The notes under the pieces: generated by a model
What the model was told of the DNA's origin: nothing
Databases searched by the model: none
What the model saw: the letters and a program-made list of their open reading frames with translations, nothing else
Assembly: GCA_944386975.1 (NCBI GenBank)
Contig: CALXDC010000017.1
Span: 1 to 46,749, forward strand
Source: an uncultured Oscillospiraceae bacterium
GTDB taxonomy: Bacteria; Bacillota; Clostridia; Oscillospirales; Oscillospiraceae
Reading direction: 5' to 3'
DNA: 46,749 nt
Translations under genes and position numbers: made by a program
Shown here: one piece after another, positions 41,148 through 46,749 of the stretch
How positions within the stretch are numbered: the first letter of the stretch is position 1
How the letters are laid out: every line of letters starts with the position of its first letter

Positions 41148-42323
41148 TCAGCCCCGCAGCTTCTCCACAGCCTTCTTCAGCCGCTCCATGCCCTCCACGA
41201 TCCGCTCGTAGCTGCAGGCGTAGGACAGGCGGATGAAGCCCTCTCCCTGGGGACCGAAGGCGGAGCCGGGCACCGCGGCGATGTGGGCCTCTTCCAGCAG
41301 ATAGTCCGCCATCTGGACAGAGGTGAGGCCCAGGGCGCGGATATTCACAAAGATGTAGAAGGCCCCGTCGGGCTTCCTGCAGCTGAGGCCGTCGATGGCG
41401 TTGATGGCGTCCACGGCGTAGTCCCGGCGGCGCTCATATTCCGCCACCATCTCCTGTACGGCGCTCTCCCCCTTCTCCAGGGCGGTGATCCCCGCCTCCT
41501 GCACGAAGGAGGCGGCGCAGGTGTTGATGTACTGGTGGACCCGGACCATGGCCTGGATGCAGTCCACCGGGGCGGCGGCGTAGCCCAGCCGCCAGCCGGT
41601 CATGGAGTAGCACTTGGAAAAGCCGTTGAGGGTGATGGTCCGCTTTTTCATGCCGGGCAGGGAGGCGAAGCTCACGTGCTTCACGCCGCCGTAGGTCAGC
41701 TTCTCATAGATCTCATCGGACACCACGATCAGGTCGTGCTTCTCCACAATCCGGGCGATCTGCTCCAGCGTCTCCCGGCTCTGGACGCCGCCGGTGGGAT
41801 TGCTGGGGGTGTTGATCACCAGCATTCTGGTCTTCTCTGTGATGAGGCCCTCAATCTCCTCCGGGTCCATCTGGTAGTTCCGCTCCTCCTTCAGAGAGTA
41901 GGACACCGGCACGGCGCCGAAAAATTCGGGCACATGGATGTAGTTGAGCCACACGGGGTCCGGTACCAGCACCTCGTCCCCGGGACTCAAAAAGGCGGCC
42001 ACGGCGGCATAGGTGCCCTCGCCCACGCCGATGGTCACCAGGATCTCCTCGGGGGCGTAGTCGATGCCGTTGTCCCGGCGGAGCTTCTCGGCGATGGCGG
42101 CGCGCAGCTCCGGGGTGCCGTAGTTGGAGGTGTAGAACACGTTGCCCTTCTTGAGACTCTCGTAGGCGGCCTCCTTGATGACCGCCGGGGTGTCAAAGTC
42201 CGGACGGCCGATCTCCATGTGGATCACATCCACGCCCTGCTTCTGCATCCGGGTGGCCCGCTCCATCATCACACGGATTTCAGAGAAGGGCAGGGCTTCC
42301 ATTCTGCCCGCGGTTTCAAACAT
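41148..42323 (-). CDS. Class I/II pyridoxal-phosphate aminotransferase
   Basis: A 391-residue fold-type I aminotransferase of the aspartate/aromatic/alanine group. Visible motifs are IGRPDFDTPAVIKEAA and YTSNYGTPELRAAIAEKL near the N-terminus, INTPSNPTGGV, VSDEIYEKLTY (PLP aspartate and tyrosine), and the Schiff-base lysine in LNGFSKCYSMTGWRLGY. It probably takes the amino group from glutamate or a substituted glutamate produced by the divergent 5-oxoprolinase operon. ATG 42323 has AAAGGAGA upstream. Its stop lies 1 bp from the LysR gene stop. Confidence 0.9.
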   Translation of the reverse strand: MFETAGRMEALPFSEIRVMMERATRMQKQGVDVIHMEIGRPDFDTPAVIKEAAYESLKKGNVFYTSNYGTPELRAAIAEKLRRDNGIDYAPEEILVTIGVGEGTYAAVAAFLSPGDEVLVPDPVWLNYIHVPEFFGAVPVSYSLKEERNYQMDPEEIEGLITEKTRMLVINTPSNPTGGVQSRETLEQIARIVEKHDLIVVSDEIYEKLTYGGVKHVSFASLPGMKKRTITLNGFSKCYSMTGWRLGYAAAPVDCIQAMVRVHQYINTCAASFVQEAGITALEKGESAVQEMVAEYERRRDYAVDAINAIDGLSCRKPDGAFYIFVNIRALGLTSVQMADYLLEEAHIAAVPGSAFGPQGEGFIRLSYACSYERIVEGMERLKKAVEKLRG

Positions 42324-42398
42324 GGTGCTGTCTCCTTTCTCACGCCGGGCCCGCATTCCGGGCCCCTTCCGCCGCCTGAGGCGGCCTTGCTTGGCCTC

Positions 42399-42428
42399 AG
42401 TATAGACAGCAAAGCGAACCCTTGTAAA
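42399..42428 (-). promoter_or_regulatory. Promoter of the aminotransferase gene
   Basis: On the - strand, TTTACA (42423-42428) and TATACT (42399-42404) are 18 bp apart. Transcription would start near 42392. Confidence 0.65.
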
Positions 42429-42445
42429 ATAGGGCGGATGGATAA

Positions 42446-42470
42446 ATGATATTCAAAAAAAGCATATTGC
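42446..42470. promoter_or_regulatory. LysR box upstream of the aminotransferase promoter
   Basis: An imperfect inverted repeat with the same 10-5-10 layout as the perfect one at 42569-42593; each arm matches it at 7 of 10 positions (core ATATTCA-N5-..CATATT). Its centre is about 66 bp upstream of the aminotransferase transcription start, the usual LysR recognition position. Confidence 0.55.
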
Positions 42471-42568
42471 TCACCCGCTCCCCCCTCCGCAGCCACCGGC
42501 CGGGGGATTTTTGCCGTTCAAGAGGCGTTTGCCGCCCACCTGTGCTCCCACAGGGACCGGGGAAAGGG

Positions 42569-42593
42569 GAAATATTCAAGTTCTGAATATTTC
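42569..42593. promoter_or_regulatory. LysR box upstream of the symporter/oxoprolinase promoter
   Basis: GAAATATTCA (42569-42578) and TGAATATTTC (42584-42593) form a perfect 10-bp inverted repeat around a 5-bp spacer, containing the T-N11-A LysR pattern. Its centre is about 66 bp upstream of the start expected from the promoter at 42611-42640. Confidence 0.75.
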
Positions 42594-42610
42594 CTAATGG
42601 TTTTTCCCAT

Positions 42611-42640
42611 TTGGCGGCGAAAAAAAGAGAATGGTATACT
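42611..42640 (+). promoter_or_regulatory. Promoter of the symporter/oxoprolinase operon
   Basis: TTGGCG (42611-42616) and TATACT (42635-42640) are separated by 18 bp. The leader to the symporter start is about 140 nt. Confidence 0.7.
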
Positions 42641-42786
42641 GACCTCAACAAACCGGTTCCGAGGACTCCGGGGACGTTTTGTTCCCCTGCCGGCAGCGAG
42701 TCTTCGGAAGCGGCGCCGGGATACCCGGCCTGCCCTGCAGCACCATACCGGAAGAGAATGATTTTGTGAGAGTAGGAGTTGAAATT

Positions 42787-44118
42787 ATGGGTGAGAAAAA
42801 AAGAAAGAATTTTGTCAAACGCATGGTGACGGGCCTGATCTGCGGCGTGGTGCTGGGTCTCATCATCTCCCTGGCCAAGCCCTACATGTCCGAGTCCCTG
42901 TGGGGAATCCTCAACCGTATCTTCTTCCAGGACATCACCGTCGACGAGGGCCGCAGCGCCATCGGCCTTTTCTACATCGTCCAGACCGTCTTCACCAACG
43001 CCCTGAAGCTGGCCATCGTGCCGATGGTGTTCTTCTCCATCATCATGTCCGTGTGCGGCATGAACGACATGCGCAAGCTGGGGAGAATTGCAGGCAAGAC
43101 CATCGTCACCTTCGTGCTCTTCTATCTGGCGGCCTGCCTCTTCGCCAGCCTGGTGTCCGAGGCGGTCATCGGCATGGGCGTCTATCATGAGTTCGTCGTG
43201 GACGAGCTGGCCGCAGGCGTTACCGAGGCCACCACCAGCAACATTCTGGTGACCATCGTCAACGCCGTGCCCGACAACCTGATTTCCGCCCTCAGCAGCA
43301 ATAACAAGATGCTGGCGGTGATCACCTGCTCCGTGGTCATCGGCGTGTGCGTGGCCGCTATGGAGAGCAAGATTCAGGTCTTCAAAACCTTCTGCGACGA
43401 GTGCAGCCAGATCACCCAGAAGTTCCTGGACTTCCTCATCATCGCCTGCAGTCCCTTCGCGGTGTTCTGCATGATCACCCGCACCTTCGCCATCTACGGC
43501 ATCGACCAGGTGGGGAATATCTTCTCCTACATCCTGGTCACCATCTGCGTCCTGTTGGTCTACCTCTTCGTGGCCTACCCGGTGGCCCTGGCGGTAATCA
43601 ACAAGGTCAACCCCATGATCTTCATGAAGAAGATGCTGAAGGTGGCCATCATCGCCTTCGGCGCCGCCGCCTCCGCCCCCGCCCTGCCCCTCAACCGGGA
43701 GACCTGCGTGAAGGAGCTGGGCTGCTCCGAGGAGATCACCGATTTCGTTCTCCCCATCGGCATGACCATCAATATGAACGGCACCGCCATCATGCACATC
43801 ATCGGCACCGCCTTCATCGCCACCTGCGCGGGGTTGGATGTGACTCCCATGAACTACCTGACCATGACCCTGCTGGCCATTGCCGCCTCCATGGGTACCC
43901 CGGCCATTCCCGCCGCCGGGTCCGTGATGCTCTACGCCGTTCTCACCGGCGCGGGCTTCAACACCGAGCTGTGCACCCTCATCTACTCCCTGGTGCTGGC
44001 CATGAACAAGCCCTGCGAGATGGTGCTGACCACCCTGAACGTGGTGGGCGACGCCGCCACGGCGGTGATCGTCTCCAAGAGCGAGGGCGAGTTCGACAAG
44101 GAGATCTACAACAGCTGA
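42787..44118 (+). CDS. Dicarboxylate/amino acid:cation symporter (DAACS family)
   Basis: A 443-residue GltP/DctA-type secondary transporter with about eight membrane helices and two re-entrant hairpins. Family motifs are the serine/alanine-rich hairpin AIIAFGAAASAPALPLN (variant of the SSSAATLP hairpin), PIGMTINMNGTAI (helix 7 NMDGT equivalent) and AASMGTPAIPAAGSVM (second hairpin). Such proteins import glutamate, aspartate or C4-dicarboxylates with Na+ or H+. The NMNGT variant replaces the usual aspartate of NMDGT by asparagine, which could change cation or substrate choice. ATG 42787 has TAGGAG upstream. It heads the operon with 5-oxoprolinase, so 5-oxoproline or a relative may be its substrate. 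Confidence 0.88.
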   Translation: MGEKKRKNFVKRMVTGLICGVVLGLIISLAKPYMSESLWGILNRIFFQDITVDEGRSAIGLFYIVQTVFTNALKLAIVPMVFFSIIMSVCGMNDMRKLGRIAGKTIVTFVLFYLAACLFASLVSEAVIGMGVYHEFVVDELAAGVTEATTSNILVTIVNAVPDNLISALSSNNKMLAVITCSVVIGVCVAAMESKIQVFKTFCDECSQITQKFLDFLIIACSPFAVFCMITRTFAIYGIDQVGNIFSYILVTICVLLVYLFVAYPVALAVINKVNPMIFMKKMLKVAIIAFGAAASAPALPLNRETCVKELGCSEEITDFVLPIGMTINMNGTAIMHIIGTAFIATCAGLDVTPMNYLTMTLLAIAASMGTPAIPAAGSVMLYAVLTGAGFNTELCTLIYSLVLAMNKPCEMVLTTLNVVGDAATAVIVSKSEGEFDKEIYNS

Positions 44119-44151
44119 CACACTGCGTCCAGAAACCGGGAGGTGACAGGA

Positions 44152-44880
44152 TTGGACGGCTATACCCTGCGCTATGTGGGCGACCAGGCCCTCTCTGTGG
44201 AATTTGAGGAGGAGATCAGCCTCCCCGTCAACCGGAAGGTGACTGCTCTCTATCAGGCCCTTGCGGCCTGCCGGATCCCCGGGGTGGGGGAGCTGGTGCC
44301 CACCTACCGGGCCCTGCTGATCCACTACGACGCGCTGCGAACGGATTTGAAGGCCCTGACGGCGGCGGTGGAGCGCTGCGCCGCGCACCTGGATCTCACC
44401 AAGCTCCCCAAGGCCCTGGTGACGGAGATCCCCGTCCTCTACGAGGGGGAGTACGCCATGGACTTAGAGGAGATCGCCAGGATCGAAAACAAGACCGTGG
44501 AGGAGATTATCCGCATCCACAGCCAGAGCGACTACTATGTGTACATGCTGGGCTTCGCCCCCGGCCACCCCTACACCGCCCGGATGGAACATCCCTTCTC
44601 CTTCAAGCGCCGGGCTGAGCCCCGGGTGAAGATCCCCGGCGGCAGCATTGTGGTGCAGCTGGCTCTCAGCGACATCATCCCCTTTGATCAGCCCTGCGGC
44701 TGGAACATCATCGGCACCACCCCGGTGCTGGCCTGCGACTACCGGAAGGAAAACCCCTTCCTTCTCCAGGCCGGCCAGTGGATCCGCCACGTCCCCATCG
44801 ACAAGCCCACTTTCTTAGAGATCAAGCGGCAGGTGGAGCTGGGGGAGTACCGGTGCCGCACCTACGAAAAGGAGGGATAA
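44152..44880 (+). CDS. pxpB: 5-oxoprolinase subunit PxpB
   Basis: A 242-residue protein of the KipI/PxpB (AHS1) family. Recognisable segments are LRYVGDQALSVEFEEEISL at the N-terminus, MLGFAPGHPYTARM and KRRAEPRVKIPGGSIVVQ. With PxpC and PxpA it forms the ATP-dependent prokaryotic 5-oxoprolinase that opens pyroglutamate to glutamate. The likely start is TTG 44152, because GGGAGGTG lies 7-8 bases before it; GTG 44143 is within that ribosome site. PxpC follows after 1 bp. Confidence 0.9.
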   Translation: MDGYTLRYVGDQALSVEFEEEISLPVNRKVTALYQALAACRIPGVGELVPTYRALLIHYDALRTDLKALTAAVERCAAHLDLTKLPKALVTEIPVLYEGEYAMDLEEIARIENKTVEEIIRIHSQSDYYVYMLGFAPGHPYTARMEHPFSFKRRAEPRVKIPGGSIVVQLALSDIIPFDQPCGWNIIGTTPVLACDYRKENPFLLQAGQWIRHVPIDKPTFLEIKRQVELGEYRCRTYEKEG

Positions 44881-44881
44881 C

Positions 44882-45913
44882 ATGGGCTTTGTGGTAGAAC
44901 AGCCCGGCGTCCTGACCACCGTCCAGGACGGGGGACGCTTCGGCTATGAGCGCTTCGGCATGTCTCCCTCCGGCCCCATGGATCTGACCTCCTTTGAGAT
45001 CGCCAACCTCCTGGTGGGCAACCGCCGGGAGGAGAGCGCCCTGGAGATGACCATTCTGGGCCCCACCCTCCGCTTTACCGCCGCCAACGTGGTGGCCGTC
45101 ACCGGCGCGCCTTTGAAGCCCAAGCTCAACGGGGAGGACTGCCCCATGAACCGGGCCTTCCCCGTCTCGGCGGGGGACGAGCTGGCCCTGGGGGCGGTCC
45201 AGGGGGGCTGCCGGAGCTACATTGCCTTCGCCGGGGGGCTGGACGTACCGGAGATCATGGGCAGCCGGTGCACCGCCCTGCAGAACAAGGTGGGGGGTTT
45301 CCAGGGCCGCCGCCTGGCCAAGGGCGACGCCATCGGCTTCCGTTCCCCGGCGGCGGCGCTTCCCCACATGGAGCGCCGCCATGTGGAGCGGCAGGTGGAG
45401 ACCGCCCCCCTCCGGGAAATCCGGGTGGTGCTGGGCCCCCAGGAGGACCGGTTCACCAGGGAGGGCATCGACACCTTCCTCACCGGCGTCTACACCGTGA
45501 CCAAGGACTTCGACCGTATGGGCTGCCGTCTGGAGGGGCCGGTCATCGCCCACAGGGAGGACGGCAACATCATCTCCGACGGTATGGTCACCGGGGCCAT
45601 CCAGGTGCCCACCGCCGGACAGCCCATCATCATGCTGGCGGAGCGGCAGACGGTGGGCGGCTACACCAAGATCGCCACCGTCATCACCGCGGACCTGCCC
45701 GCCGTGGGCCAGTGCAAGGCAGGGGACCAGATCCGCTTCCGGGCGGTGGAGGTGGAGGAGGCCCACCGGCTCCTGCGGCAGCAGGAGGAGGAGCTGAAGG
45801 CCCTGGAGGCGGCCATCCACGCCCCGGAGCCGGCGGCAAAAGCCCCCCGGTGCTACCGGGCCACGGTGAACGGCCTCACCTTTACCATCACCCTCACAGA
45901 ATGCGACGACTGA
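44882..45913 (+). CDS. pxpC: 5-oxoprolinase subunit PxpC
   Basis: A 343-residue biotin-dependent-carboxyltransferase-like protein (KipA/PxpC, AHS2). Landmarks are VLTTVQDGGRFGYERFGMSPSGPMD at the N-terminus (split here by the family's first loop), a SRCTALQNKVGGFQGR segment and VTGAIQVPTAGQPIIMLAERQTVGGY. It is the partner subunit of PxpB in the ring-opening complex. Length is normal. Confidence 0.92.
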   Translation: MGFVVEQPGVLTTVQDGGRFGYERFGMSPSGPMDLTSFEIANLLVGNRREESALEMTILGPTLRFTAANVVAVTGAPLKPKLNGEDCPMNRAFPVSAGDELALGAVQGGCRSYIAFAGGLDVPEIMGSRCTALQNKVGGFQGRRLAKGDAIGFRSPAAALPHMERRHVERQVETAPLREIRVVLGPQEDRFTREGIDTFLTGVYTVTKDFDRMGCRLEGPVIAHREDGNIISDGMVTGAIQVPTAGQPIIMLAERQTVGGYTKIATVITADLPAVGQCKAGDQIRFRAVEVEEAHRLLRQQEEELKALEAAIHAPEPAAKAPRCYRATVNGLTFTITLTECDD

Positions 45914-45929
45914 GAAGAGGAGGAGCGAC

Positions 45930-46688
45930 ATGTATACCATTGATCTCAACAGCGACATGGGGGAGAGCTTCGGCGCCTACCGTATCGGCAACGACGAGGG
46001 GATCATCCCCTATATCACCTCCGCCAACATCGCCTGCGGCTGGCACGCCGGGGACCCCATGGTCATGGACCGGGTGGTGAAGGCGGCCAAGGCGGCGGGG
46101 GTGGCTGTGGGAGCCCACCCCGGGTACCCGGACCTCATGGGCTTTGGCCGCCGGAAGATGGTGCTGAGCCCTGCTGAGGTGAAAAACTATATGAAGTACC
46201 AGATCGGCGCCCTGTGGGCCTTCGCCCACAGCAGCGGCATGCGCCTGCAGCATGTGGCCCCCCACGGGGCCCTGGGAAACCTCTGCCAGTACGACCGGGA
46301 GACCTCCCGGGCCATCTGCGAGGCGGTGGCGGAGATTGATCCGGAAATCATGATCTTCTACTGCGCCGGGGCGGTGCTGGGAGAGGAGGCCAAGGCCATG
46401 GGCCTCAAGACCGCCTCCGAGATCTTTGCCGACCGGGCGGTGATGGACGACCTCAACCTGGTGCCCCGCAAGCAGCCCGGGGCCATGATCGAAAATGAGG
46501 AGCTGGCGGTGGAGCGGTGCATCCGCATGGTGAAGGAGCACCGGGTCACTTCCATTACCGGCAAGGAGGTGGACATCGACGGGGACACCCTCTGCGTCCA
46601 CGGCGACGGCCCCAAGGCTCTGGCCTTTGTGGAGCGGATCCGCAAGGCCTTCCAGGAGGAGGGCATCCAGATCCGCAATTTCCTGTAA
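45930..46688 (+). CDS. pxpA: 5-oxoprolinase subunit PxpA (LamB/YcsF family)
   Basis: A 252-residue LamB/YcsF protein: IDLNSDMGESFGAYRIG and the metal-region ANIACGWHAGDP near the N-terminus, GAHPGYPDLMGFGRR (about residues 59-73) and HVAPHGALGN (about 107). It is the third subunit of the oxoprolinase, present with PxpB and PxpC in one operon. RBS GAGGAGG precedes ATG 45930. A strong terminator closes the operon. Confidence 0.94.
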   Translation: MYTIDLNSDMGESFGAYRIGNDEGIIPYITSANIACGWHAGDPMVMDRVVKAAKAAGVAVGAHPGYPDLMGFGRRKMVLSPAEVKNYMKYQIGALWAFAHSSGMRLQHVAPHGALGNLCQYDRETSRAICEAVAEIDPEIMIFYCAGAVLGEEAKAMGLKTASEIFADRAVMDDLNLVPRKQPGAMIENEELAVERCIRMVKEHRVTSITGKEVDIDGDTLCVHGDGPKALAFVERIRKAFQEEGIQIRNFL

Positions 46689-46703
46689 CAGTCAGCGTGA
46701 TAG

Positions 46704-46749
46704 AAAAGGACAGCCGCACCGGCTTCAAAGCCGGTGCGGCTGTCCTTTT
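46704..46749 (+). terminator. Terminator of the symporter/oxoprolinase operon
   Basis: A 22-bp perfect inverted repeat (46704-46725 with 46728-46749), GC-rich in the middle, begins with AAAA and ends in TTTT at the window edge. It lies 15 bp after the pxpA stop. Confidence 0.9.

Larger units (their letters stand above)
42324..42786. other. Divergent regulatory region with two LysR-type boxes
   Basis: This 463-bp gap holds no convincing gene. It contains two divergent promoters, each with a LysR-type inverted repeat about 66 bp upstream of its start, and about 140 nt of leader before the symporter gene. That leader contains GC-rich hairpins (for example around 42700-42735), and there is a further GC-rich stretch near 42475-42545. 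Confidence 0.6.

Overview
The window looks like a chromosomal catabolic region of a gut-type Clostridia species (Oscillospiraceae-like Firmicutes). This is inferred from the strong AGGAGG ribosome sites, the regulator repertoire (PucR, RpiR, LacI, GntR/HutC and LysR), the lipoprotein-type ABC binding proteins and the carbohydrate genes. I see no tRNA, rRNA, CRISPR array or prophage. Base composition shifts by block: about 21.9-27.4 kb and 39.4-46.7 kb look clearly more GC-rich than 4-12 kb.

Layout. (1) 0.2-4.0 kb, + strand: a PucR-type regulator behind a good promoter and a structured leader, a uroporphyrinogen-decarboxylase-family (MtaA/CmuA-like) methyltransferase, and a G3E/CobW-type GTPase whose C-terminus looks frameshifted. 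(2) 4.2-20.4 kb: a sugar or sugar-acid locus. It has an RpiR regulator, two tandem divergent enolase homologues (one truncated), a ribose-type ABC transporter that is partly destroyed, a Gfo/Idh/MocA oxidoreductase, a three-subunit molybdenum hydroxylase, a DMT exporter, a TIM-barrel epimerase, KDPG aldolase and KDG kinase. The last two feed 2-keto-3-deoxy-gluconate into pyruvate plus glyceraldehyde-3-phosphate. (3) 20.7-27.4 kb: LacI regulator, GH36 alpha-galactosidase, GPH sugar symporter and GH42 beta-galactosidase. (4) 27.6-39.2 kb, - strand: a GntR/HutC regulator and a compact ten-gene operon. It carries an NMT1/THI5-type ABC importer, an MmgE/PrpD protein, an adenosine-deaminase-like hydrolase, a two-subunit class I fumarase-type hydratase, a CoA-acylating aldehyde dehydrogenase, a class III aminotransferase and a CitE-like lyase. 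(5) 39.4-46.7 kb: an RraA-type aldolase, a LysR regulator, a class I aminotransferase, a dicarboxylate/amino-acid symporter and 5-oxoprolinase PxpB-PxpC-PxpA.

The most unusual points are these. The enolase homologues keep the metal ligands and catalytic lysines but have lost other active-site residues, and they sit in a KDG pathway that has no ordinary sugar-acid dehydratase. The 5' ends of the second enolase gene and of the divergent ABC ATPase gene are both missing at one junction near 7.01-7.04 kb. An IS3-family element with a clear 3-bp target duplication splits the adjacent permease after codon 12. The GntR operon is an unfamiliar combination that may be a new catabolic route, and its promoter shares a GGTAATACC operator with the regulator's own promoter. 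In block 5, matching LysR boxes lie about 66 bp upstream of two divergent transcription starts, tying the aminotransferase and the symporter/oxoprolinase operon to one regulator.
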